From NCBI RefSeq assembly GCF_002127325.2, contig NC_035448.2, forward strand, positions 116,122,354 to 116,186,353: a DNA stretch of 64,000 nt. The letters run 5' to 3'. This document shows, one piece after another, positions 32,133 to 42,318 of the stretch. Position 1 is the stretch's first letter. Each line of letters starts with the position of its first letter. Below the pieces are notes generated by a model. It did no database searches and was not told the DNA's origin. It saw only the letters and a list, made by a program, of their open reading frames with translations. The translations under genes were made by a program, and so were the position numbers. Source of the DNA: Helianthus annuus. Lineage: Eukaryota; Streptophyta; Magnoliopsida; Asterales; Asteraceae.

Positions 32133-33415
32133 GTGAGTGTTCAGGATCCTGGTGCTGAGTATCCTGAAGAGGATCCTAAATCCTGGACGGCTCCAATCAT
32201 AAGATATCTCAAGGAAGGACACATCCCAAAGGATGAGAATCCTAAGGCCTTTAGGATAAAGGTATCACGATTCACTATTATAAATAATGTTTTATATAAG
32301 AAATCTCTTGCAGGTCCATATCGGAGGTGCTTAGAGGATCCCCAAACCAAAGAAGTGCTTCAGGATATACACGAAGGAGATTATGGTAACCACACTGGGG
32401 CAGGTCGTTATTCTAAAAAGTATTAAGAACAGGATATTATTGGCCTACCATGAGGAAAGATGCTGCAGAATATGCTCGAAGGTGTGACGCGTGTCGAAGA
32501 CATAGTAATATATTACATCAGCCTGCAGAACCACTATATCCTACCGTTTCGCCTTGGTCATTCATGAAATGGGGAATGGATATAGAAGGAAAATTGCCAA
32601 AGGATCCAGGAGGAAAGGTCTTCATGTTGGCGATGACTGATTATTTCTCTAAGTGGGTTGAAGCTGAAGCATTTGTTCAAGTTAGAGATCAAGAAGTGGT
32701 ATCCTTCATAAAAAGGAATATCCTGACTAGGTTTGGTGTACCAGCTGAGATTATTTGTGACAATGGATCTCAATTTATAAGTAAAAGGACTACTGACTTT
32801 TGCAAGAGTTGGGGAATCAAAATGATCACATCCACACCAGGACATCCTCAAGAGAATGGACAAGCGGAATCCTCAAACAAGATAATTGTCAACAATTTGA
32901 AGAAAAGGCTTGGAGCTAAGAAGGGAAGATGGGCAGAAGAACTACCCTTTGTTTTATGGCCTGATTGGACGACGGTGAAAAGTGCAACTGGCCAAACCCC
33001 GTTTTCCTTGGTATTTGGAGCAGAAGCGGTGATCCCGACAGAAATGGTAATACCTACAGCAAGATCCAGCCTCCGGGATCCTGAGCAAAATCCTGAAGTC
33101 CTGTGCCAGGAATTGGATACTATTGATGAGACAAGAGACGCAGCAAGGCTAAGGATGGCAGCATATCAACAGAGGATATCTAAAGCATATAACAAGAATA
33201 TAAGGACTAGAAGGTTCCAGGTTGAAGATTGGGTATTGATAAAGGCTTTTCAGAATACTACTAATCCTGCAGATGGAAAGTTGGCTCCGAAATGGGAAGG
33301 ACCCTACGAGATTGAATCGGAATCAGGAAAAGGAGCATACCGACTCAAGAATATGGAGGTGGATATGCTACCAAGATCCTGGAATGCTATACATCTAAAG
33401 TTCTATTTCAAGTGA
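32133..33415 (+). pseudogene. Integrase of Tat element D
   Basis: H2C2 zinc region split over 32340-32510 by a frame break (GDYGNHTGAGRYS, then YARRCDACRRHSN). DDE core: WGMDIEGKLP (Asp), ICDNGSQFIS (Asp), HPQENGQAESSNK (Glu) at about 32570, 32755 and 32850. The C-terminal domain WEGPYEIESESGKGAYRL ends at TGA 33415. No chromodomain, as expected for Tat. The last 321 codons are open, so this part decayed least. Confidence 0.88.
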
Positions 33416-34724
33416 GTTTGGAATTTAAATTCTAACTCAGGATGGTATGGATTCTGCCTCTTTTATTTTAATGTTGTTTATTCTTTTAACCCATTACTGA
33501 CTTAAGCATCGGAGGGATGTTAGCCAGGCTAACACCCACCTTAGTTTACAGTTGTTTTGCAGTATATGCTTCGAGATATAGCTCCAGGATACGCACTCAG
33601 GATACTTCGAAAGATTAGAGGATTGGCCCCCTCTCTTACGTTTAAGGGATCCTGATCCCTTCTCAGGTTTAAAGGTATTCACCTATCTCACGAATTGGGT
33701 TTAAACACCCCGCCTGGAGCGCAAGTTATCCAGGGATAGTTCAAGGTGGCCGGACCAGTTCATGTAAAAGTGGCTGACAATTTCATCACTGTTGGCTATA
33801 TCCTGGATCCTAACGGTATATGAGGATTGATCACCCTCTCTCGCGAAAGGGTATTTTCATACTCTCTAAGGTTTAAAGGTTGTCACCTTTCTAAGTCTTG
33901 GAGTTTATACACTCCCGCCTGTAGCGCATGAAAATATGGGATTTTCCCCAAGATACCTATGGGATTTTCCCCGGAGCACTAAGGATTTATCTCCAGTATA
34001 TTTTTGGGTTTTACCCCTAAGACACAGGAACTATTCGAACAGTTGAAACTAATGTTTAAAAAATTTCTAAGTGTTTGAAGACTTTGTGCACAAGGGACAT
34101 TCCTCCCAAGGCGATTGTGCAAGGCTCAGAGAATCAAATTTGAACCTAGTGTACTAAAACTGGGGACATCTTAGTGGAAGAAGTTGCAAAAGGATTGGAG
34201 TTTAATACTAGGGTTACACTCTATTCTTGGTATGATCTTTCCTTTGTGAACCTTACATAAGTTGTTGGAACTTTTGAAACTATGTTTAAGGTTTAAATAT
34301 CCTGATTAGGACATATCCTTAGGATATATTCTCAAAATCTGTTTTCGGGATATGTTTTGGGATATTTGATTGCAATATTTGGGATATAATACCTGGATTG
34401 AAAATCAAAATTGAATTTATGACAAACATCTATTATCGAAGCAAGGTTTATAAATTCTTAGTAAACTACCTTTTTCCTTTAAAGACTTTATCTGAATTGT
34501 TTGAAATTTTGAAAAACCCTGCTTAACGAAAGTCTTTGCAGGATATCACTGAAAATATTAATCAGGATATTTACAAAAATGGTTGCACTAATTTTGCAAA
34601 ATTGATGTCTAAACTAAGCAATGTGCAACAACAGCAAGTAAGTCAAAAGATGGTATTATAAGTGATACTAGTTGATAACCAAAGGTTTCATCCTAAAACC
34701 TAGGATCCATCCACCTTTGGTTAT
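33416..34724 (+). other. Spacer between pol and antisense ORF of element D
   Basis: Long untranslated spacer. It has two imperfect copies, about 210 bp apart (near 33665-33725 and 33880-33935), of a segment around CACCTATCTCACGAATTGGG / CACCTTTCTAAGTCTTGGAG ending in cgcctggagcgca / cgcctgtagcgca. It also has repeated gggattttcccc. No ORF of note. Confidence 0.6.
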
Positions 34725-34806
34725 CTAATTGGTTAAATTCAAATGAAAATTGTTCAACAAACCATAACAATCAATATTTAGAAAGAAAAAGAAAGGGATA
34801 AGTTTT

Positions 34807-35443
34807 AGGAGGCAGTGCCATCTTCGTTCATGGCATTTTTGACAGCATCCGTTCAGGATCAGTTTGAGCATCCTTCTCAGCATCAGTTGGTTTTTCAACC
34901 GCCTTTGAAGATCCTTCAGCTGCAGGTTTAACAGTATTGCTGCCAAGACTCCTTAACTTTGTTTCCCAGGCATTGATATCCCAAGAAGGGCATTCGAAGC
35001 CCAGTGCCTTGGCTTCGCGAGCCATCTTTAGCCTATCTTGGAGAAGGGAAGTAACGATAGAACTTTTAAGGCCCTCCCGGTAGCTGATCGTATCTCATTC
35101 ATGTTGAGCATGGGCAGCGTCAAGATCAGCTTGGGCCTCAAGGACGGCTTTGTTGAGGGCGGCCTGGTGTTCCTGGGTCATAGCCTTGAACTTATCCTCG
35201 TAATGCTGGGATTTGGCAGCAGCAATCACGCCCTGGTCGGAAATGGTGACCTCGGCTTTCTTCAGCTTGGACTCGAGCGTCTTGTTGAGCCCACAGGATT
35301 CCTGGTATAAATGAACCAGACGTTCGAGACCCTGCAAAATAAGAAAACATGCATTAGTCTTAATGAACATTTGTAACCAGCGTATGGTGCAGGATATAGC
35401 TCAAGGATACTAACCTGGTTGAGAAAAGAAGTCATGAATCCGC
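34807..35443 (-). pseudogene. C-terminal part of the antisense extra ORF of Tat element D
   Basis: Antisense to gag-pol, between pol and the lost 3' LTR. Two exons are visible: 35443-35416 (FMTSFLNQ, cut by element C) and 35331 onward (GLERLVHLYQESCGLNKTLE), followed by a coiled coil (KLKKAEVTISDQG, EHQAALNKAVLEAQADLDAAH) and a tail with MAREAKALGFECPSWD and AWETKLRSLG. TGA at 35097-35095 interrupts the same frame, possibly a CGA-to-TGA change. Extra antisense ORFs in this place are known from Tat elements; their role is unknown. J and K carry the N-terminal half. Confidence 0.75.
35332..35414 (-). other. Putative 83-nt phase-0 intron in the antisense ORF of D
   Basis: Minus-strand donor CTCAACCAG|GTTAGTATCC and acceptor TTATTTTGCAG|GGTCTCGAA. 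Removal fuses FMTSFLNQ to GLERLVHLYQ without changing frame. The branch and poly-pyrimidine context fits plant introns. Confidence 0.65.
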
Positions 35444-37674
35444 TGTGATAACCATCAAATTTGCATGTATCTGTACAATTAATTAATCTTAATTACGTGC
35501 TTAATGGCTGTGCTTGATTACAACTGATGACGTAAACTGCTTTCTGATTTCTGTAACTTACATACATATGCATCACACTTCATACTGTCACTCCACTCAT
35601 TACATACAAACTTTAGTGACATACTTGATGCACAAAGCACAGTTAACACAGTTAGCGGATAACTTAGAAATATACTGACAGTGCCAGTACATAGACAGAC
35701 AGTGTTTTGAGACCCAGTATTGTCCAGGGACAAAGTACTATACCAGTATGGGTGTAGGGAAGTGAGGACCATAAGACTGTGTCACTAGGTGATAGTTTGA
35801 GTGCCGGAAAGTGCCTAAAACTCATTTCAAGTACAGAATTCTGCATTTTCAGCAACAATTCAACTTTTAACATACTCGTATTATACAGAGAAATGACTAA
35901 ATGGTCCTGAATGCTTTCCTAAGTGTTGGAATTAATTTCGTTACAAAAAGATGCATAAAAGACACTATACGGTACAATTTAACACTTTAACGGAACGGTA
36001 CTTGACCGAACAACCGGACATTACCCGGGACACCAAAATTTTGTCAGAAACATTATTTTATTATTTTTAACTAATAATGGTTCCAAAAATCCCAACACAC
36101 TATAGAAATATGTCATACACTTACTACTTTAGAAAATACCCTTAACCTCCTAATTATTTACCCACTAATTATCAAATTTTACAAATTACCCCCCCTAGCA
36201 AATCTCGGTCATCATCATCACCATATATTCTTGGATTTATTTTTTTATTTCCTTAATTGTTGTTGGCCAAGAATCTATGCAATCATTCCTTTAGGATTAG
36301 GTAGGATGGCCATGTGAGTTCCAAGAAATCTTATATCATCACAACCTTCACAAGTTCATTTCACCTCCCTCAAGCTCACTCTCTCTCTCCCTCTTGGCTG
36401 CATACATCCGCCACCACCACCATCACTTCAAGTCTTCAACATTCACTCCTTTGATTCATTTTCAAGTCCAAAACAAGTGATAGAAGGAACCTTGTGAAGC
36501 TTGGAGCTTGGAGTCTTGAAGAAACATCACCCCTTGCATTCTCACGCCATTTTCATCATCATACCTTGTTCACAAGTTCATCCCTAGCCCATGTGCTACT
36601 TGTAAGTCTTCAATTTAACTCTTGAATCACTTCTACGTTGATTGTTCGAAAGATTGTTGTTTGAAGTTTAACACAAAACATAAAAGAGAATGAACTAGAA
36701 AATAGACATAAACATACATAAAATCTGGTTGGATTAATTTGATATAAGGATGCATGTTGTTTGATCATTGATTTCTCGATAAACTCGTTGTTAGAACAAT
36801 TGTTGACGCGTTTTAGTAACATTTACACTCTAAAAAGCATGCTGATTAGCATTTTCAGCCAACTTCAACTAGCTGTAACTGGATCATTATAAATTGAAAA
36901 ATTCATTTTCTGAATCCTAAATTATGTATTTTTGAAAAACGGATCAAATGGCACTGGATTCGTAATTTTTCGGTCGTTTACTATCTTTAAAGGTCTGTTT
37001 TTGGACAGCAGCTTAAGCTGTGTTTTTACTGCAGAAAAAGTGTGTTGTATTCAGAGTCATAACTTAAAAAATGAGTAGAATTAGCCCATGGAATTTTTTC
37101 GGTAGATGGTCACTGTTCTTATGGTGATCCACCAACTGGAATTTCGTCAATCGGACTTACGATTAATTTTAAGTGAATTATTCCGTAGACTGCAGTCAGA
37201 AAGTGACAAATCTGATTGTAGTCCGGTAAATGATTTTCTATAAAATATTGCTAGTGAACTGGACCCCAATATTTTTACACAATAATATATGGATCATATA
37301 GGACATTCCGTAAAAAATTGAGAATTTTTGGAATGAGTTAACTATTTTAATAAAATGCTCGAAAACAGTCCGGTTTTGAACATTAAAGCTGAAACGACAT
37401 AAGTAGTATTTTGCATGTCTAAATGTTGGGTTGGTTATGTGAGAATGACCTAACGGGATATATGTTAAAAAAAATGATATGCTATTTAGCATGGACACCT
37501 CCATTTACAAAGGAGACTATGGGGAAATTTTCCGAAAATCCTAACACTTAGTAAATATTTTCTAGACAAGTGTTTACTAGTATATTTTAGACTATATTTT
37601 TCAAACATAAAACTCGCCATAATTTTTGTAACAAAATACAAGTATCGGAGGTTGGTTTTATACATGAAAATGGT

Positions 37675-37742
<68 letters not shown>

Positions 37743-39285
37743 GAATATATACTTTACATTAAGACACTTGTGTGAATATTTGTTATTTTGTGAAATAGTT
37801 ATATTATTTTAGGGTAAAATAATATAATTTACAAATTTCCATGACAATTACAACTCCAAAATTATACCAAAAATTACAAGGAATAAATATTTAAGTTACA
37901 CACTGGACATTGTGAAACCTAACGCAAAACGTAACTTATGAAATATTACGGAAGACACCGTTACTATATATTTTTGGTAAATACTATTTTGGAAATGAAA
38001 GAAGTTAAAATATATTTTCTTAGCATATTAGAATATATATGATTTTGGGAAAATATATATTTTCTGGACGATACATTATTTTTGGGACAAAATGAGTTAT
38101 TATATATTTTCTTAAGTGGGACTTGAAAATATAAGTGTTTTGGAAATATATATTGGGAGTATATTGACGTATTTTAATTTGGAATAATACACCGGAATAC
38201 GACGCCAATACATGGCAAGATATACCAATGCAAGAATACAAATACACAAGTATGAGATACTCCCATCCTTGGGAAGGAAATGTGAATAACACTACTTGAG
38301 AAGTATTATTACAAATATATTAAAAACACTTTAAAAACGTAACTCAAAGACACTAGTCAATACTAAGACAAGACACGACCCGCTCGTCTAACAGACCATA
38401 GTACGCATGTAGGTAGTCGTGCGTTCTAGAGGAAGCTTTGAGTTACGAGCATAGAAGACGCAATACTGTGAGTTCATGTCCCCCTTTTCTCTTAACTGTT
38501 TTCAGTTTTATACTTCGGGGGTGAAATACATGTTACAATTATTACAGACATTTTATACATGGTATGGTTAGCTTAAGGAGGGTTAACTACTTAGATCATG
38601 TGAGTGGTGGGTATGACACTTAAGGCCATTAATCCTCGTCGTAGGACCGAGGGACATGAGTGATAGATCTATTCGGGTGTAGCGAGCCCCACTCCTGAGT
38701 CCGCTGAGTGGACCATGAGGTGACTATGTCTTCCTGACAAAGTTTGCTAGGTTTGAGTCTTCCTGCATCATGTCACATATATCAATGGCCTTGCAAACCA
38801 TTGGTGATCTCTTTTCCTTATTGCTACATACCAGGGACTTTTATACATACAAGACATATTTCAAAGGTTTATACTCACAGACATACACATGAACTCGCTC
38901 AACTTTTTGTTGATTTTTCAAACTACATGTATTTCAGGGAATTTATAAATGGATCTGTCGGGCATTGGAAGTTTTTAAGCTGCGTTAAGAATAAAGTTGT
39001 CATCCATGGTCTTTGATTTGGTTAAATGTGTCTTATTCCTGGACGAGACACGTTATCCAAACCTTGGTGTTATTAAATATCTTTTGACGAGTCCTTAATG
39101 AACTCATAAACAATTTGTACGGTTTGTAAAACTTGAATTCGGAGTCTGCATTGTTGTAATGTTTTAAACTTATTTAATGGATGACAAATCTATGGTTTAT
39201 CATATAGTTATTTGTTGTGGTTGAATGCAATGATAACAAGTAAGTCACACCATAATCACGCTTCCGCAAAAGTCAGGGTGTGACA
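35444..39285 (+). repeat. 5' LTR of element C (about 3.84 kb), relative of A
   Basis: From TGTGATAACC (35444) to GTCAGGGTGTGACA (39285), left flank TCCGC. Blocks match the A LTR in inverse orientation (near 35590-35670 and 38460-39285). It includes ctctctctctccctcttgg, a (TA)n tract at 37677-37739, and GTCCGCTGAGTGGAC near 38699. No 3' LTR of C is present. Its internal part is interrupted by B and truncated near 50.9 kb. Confidence 0.85.
37677..37739. repeat. (TA)n microsatellite in the C LTR
   Basis: About 31 uninterrupted TA units. Absent from the corresponding part of A's LTR. Confidence 0.95.
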
Positions 39286-39288
39286 GCT

Positions 39289-39300
39289 TGGTATCAGAGC
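39289..39300 (+). promoter_or_regulatory. Primer binding site of element C
   Basis: TGGTATCAGAGC, 3 bp after the LTR. The following bases (TTCGTTCGTAGCGAACTAGG) correspond to A's leader start. Confidence 0.9.
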
Positions 39301-39598
39301 TTCGTTCGTAGCGAACTAGGATTCATTCTCGAGTCTAGACTACGATCAATAGGGCTCTCAAGAAAACGCTTTTACAATCATGTTTTCATTGCATACACAA
39401 AACGCCCAGATCCAGGGAACAAACACTTTTACAAACAAAAAGGCACAAATACACATTCCAAAATTTATGGTTATAATTCAGCCTTAGAAGCTGATGGAGG
39501 ATCAGTCTTAGAGACTAAGGGATTCAATCTTAGAAATTGAGGGAGGTTCAGCCTTAGAGGCTGAGGGAGGTTCAGTCTTAGAGACTGAGGGAATCAGT
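39301..39598 (+). repeat. Leader of element C, first part of hairpin array
   Basis: From about 39475 the sequence is a row of small palindromes: TCAGCCT-TAG-AAGCTGA, AGTCT-TAG-AGACT, TCAATCT-TAG-AAATTGA, TCAGCCT-TAG-AGGCTGA and TCAGTCT-TAG-AGACTGA. The array is cut at 39598 by B and resumes at 49533. Confidence 0.82.
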
Positions 39599-40301
39599 TG
39601 TGACAATTCGAGTTTCCAAGATTCTATTTTCGCATTTATTGCACGTCCATTGTTTGTTTAGTGGTTTATTTGCACAATTAGTTTGCTGTGAAACTGTAAC
39701 GTTTTGATTCAGTTAAGTATATTGTATATTGTGCATGGTTATGTGTTACTTATGAAAGATTTGTCAAATGTATGAACTTGGTGGTGAAACTGTGAATTAT
39801 TTTGAGATGGTGTGCATATGTAAAGAATGATACTTAGGGATGTATAGAGTATTTAGTGAAACTAAAATCATTCTTAACCCTAATCCCTTTCACTAATCAT
39901 CACCAAAGAAACTAAGCACGTACTTCCACATTCTCTGATCATCTCCTACAATCATTTGCTTCATCTTTGGCACAAGTCTTTTGCATCAATCTTGGTCTTT
40001 CAATTCACCTAGAATCAATCCAAGGTAATTGATTAATCATTGCTTGTTGTTAATTGTTGATTAATTGATTCATGTAAACCCTAGTTTCGCATGTAATGAT
40101 TTTGTGTTATCGAATTCTGATTATTGTGAATTGATGTTGATTGTTGTGTAATCGCTGCCTGATGATTTAGATGATTGATTTGTCAAAACTATTGATGATT
40201 GATTTGATTCTGCATTATGAAAGCATGAATTAGGGTTTTGATCGTACGAAGGTTAGAACGTAACTGTTGCAATCGATTCTGTAAACTAGTTCTGGAAATC
40301 A

Positions 40302-40975
40302 CATGTCTGAGTTTTGTAATGATATGTTAGTCCGACCCTTGAGTGAAATAGTCTGAGTTTTAGAAGGCATTCCATGTCCGAGTTTTATAAAGAAACACAT
40401 GGATGTCCGAGTTTTGTTATAGAGATCATGTCCGACTTTTGTTAAGTTGTAAGGTCCGACTTTTACATATAACAAACATATCCGACCTTTGTGATATGAT
40501 ATATCATGTCCGAGTTTTAGTAACTTATGCATATAAATCCGACTTTTAAAGCCTATCTTGGTCCGAGTTTTGTACACATCACATGAAGTCCGACCTTGTG
40601 AAGGCCCCCACCCCCTTGTCCGAGTTTTAAACCCCCCCTGTTCTTGTCCGAGTTATATAGGGGATAGTGGTCCGAGCTTTTGAAAAGCCTTGGGGTCTGA
40701 AGTTTTGTTTATAAAAAGCTTTGTGCGAATTTATATATATATATATAATGCATGTGAGTCCGAGTTTTATATATATGTGATGTTGTCTGAACTTTAATAA
40801 CATATGCACCTATGTCCGAGTTCTATACATATCATATAGTCCGACCTTTGAATCTTAAACGTGATCCGAGCTTGTTTAATATGCTAGTCCAACCTTTATG
40901 CATGCTAATAGTCTGAATTTCTTTGCAATGATGCTTAGTATGACCTGTGTTGATGCTGTTATTGTCTGAGTTTAC
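40302..40975 (+). repeat. GTCCGAGTTTT word array in B's LTR
   Basis: About 25 occurrences of gtccgagtttt/gtccgaccttt/gtctgagttt, spaced about 22-35 bases by unrelated sequence. Repeated in the 3' LTR at 47836-48505. Minus-strand ORFs rich in KLGHD, KTRT and similar are produced by it. Confidence 0.88.
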
Positions 40976-41349
40976 TATGATGCTAAATCCCAAATCCTGT
41001 ATACTGTATGATACAATAACTACATGCTACTGTGTGATATGATTCTGTAAGTTACTGTTTGAACATCAAGAACCTGTAAACCCTAATTGAACGTCAACAC
41101 TTATCTTGGATTTATGTGCAATATACCTTAGGTCGTGAGTAACGGACTTAAACACTAATTAACCCTAGAAGCAATAACATACCGAGCAAACCAAAGTGAG
41201 TTCACACAGCCAAGGCATGGGGTTCCCAGGGTGGGAATGGGATTGGATTATTTACTTGTACTTCTCTAGATAATGGAATGTAGTGATATGATCCTCGGGT
41301 GAGGAAGGTGATTGGTTAAGATACTACTAGACTAGTGATACTTATAGAA

Positions 41350-41583
41350 CTGATCTTCGCACACACGCCGGGTTTGGCTGCGATAATATGACTGATCTTC
41401 GCACACACGCCAGGGTTGGCTGCGATATTATGACTAATCTTCGCACACATGCCTAGGAAGGCTGCGAACTATACGCTAAACTTCGCACAGGTGCCGGGTG
41501 GCCGCGATACAAATATACCTAGTCTAGAATACTTGAGAACTTTCATTAATCTTCGCATACATGCCTAGAGGGCCGCGATACGA
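41350..41583 (+). repeat. Five TCGCA...TGCGA hairpin units in B's LTR
   Basis: Units such as CTTCGCACACACGCCGGG-TTTGGCTGCGATA recur five times. Outer arms are TCGCA/TGCGA (or TCGC/GCGA), inner arms GCC/GGC. Also in the 3' LTR at about 48882-49115. Confidence 0.8.
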
Positions 41584-42000
41584 ACTAATACGATATATGA
41601 CTTAATGAACGAACACAAGGCTTATTATACTATTACAATTACTGAACTATAAACTGTGAACTCGCTCAACTAGTTGTTGATCCTCTGTTACATGCCTTGC
41701 AGGTCGTTAGATACATGGAGCTTGCACAGGGAGGAGCTGGTCGTTGTGGGCTTGGATCGTGATTGTTTCGTTAGACACTTATGACATTTCATACTTTATT
41801 ATGTTGGGTTTTACTTATACGCTTCCGCTAAACAGTGATAACATATTTATGTTTTGGAACACCTTTCATATGGATTGGTTTGGTTAATTTGCAATGACTT
41901 TTACTTTATACATTGTTCTATATGATTGGTGGCTTGATCCTGGTCAGTCACGCTCCCAAGCGGTGATACTCCGCAGGTGGATTTTGGGGGTGTGACAGAT

Positions 42001-42012
42001 TGGTATCAGAGC
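42001..42012 (+). promoter_or_regulatory. Primer binding site of element B
   Basis: TGGTATCAGAGC, 3 bp after the LTR end at 41997; initiator tRNA-Met type. Confidence 0.92.
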
Positions 42013-42318
42013 CATTGGTTATAGAGAAGTTGGTTTTAATATGGGAAAGCATTTTTATTAAAACCAGACTATAACCAGAACAGTGCTCTCAACGATCACA
42101 ACGACGCTTCGCTCCACGTGCAAGACTCAACATCCTAGGTAATAAGGTTTATGTTTATTGCCTACATGCTAGAATTGCATAGAACTTTGCTCGTAGTATG
42201 CTTAAATTACCTTGCTCACTATTTGTTATTGCTTGAGAACACTCGTGTGCTTACACTCTTCTGTCATCGCACTACTTGCGAACCATTCTCACTTACACTA
42301 CTTTTACTATGAAGAACA

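Larger units (their letters stand above)
39599..41997 (+). repeat. 5' LTR of element B (2399 bp)
   Basis: TGTGACAATTCGAG...GGGGGTGTGACA. It contains two arrays: GTCCGAGTTTT-like words (40302-40975) and five TCGCA...TGCGA units (41350-41583). Confidence 0.95.

Noticed and set aside
40302..40975. CRISPR-like or satellite array in the B LTR
   Set aside because: The repeat word is too short (about 11 bases), spacing varies, and it is part of an LTR present twice.
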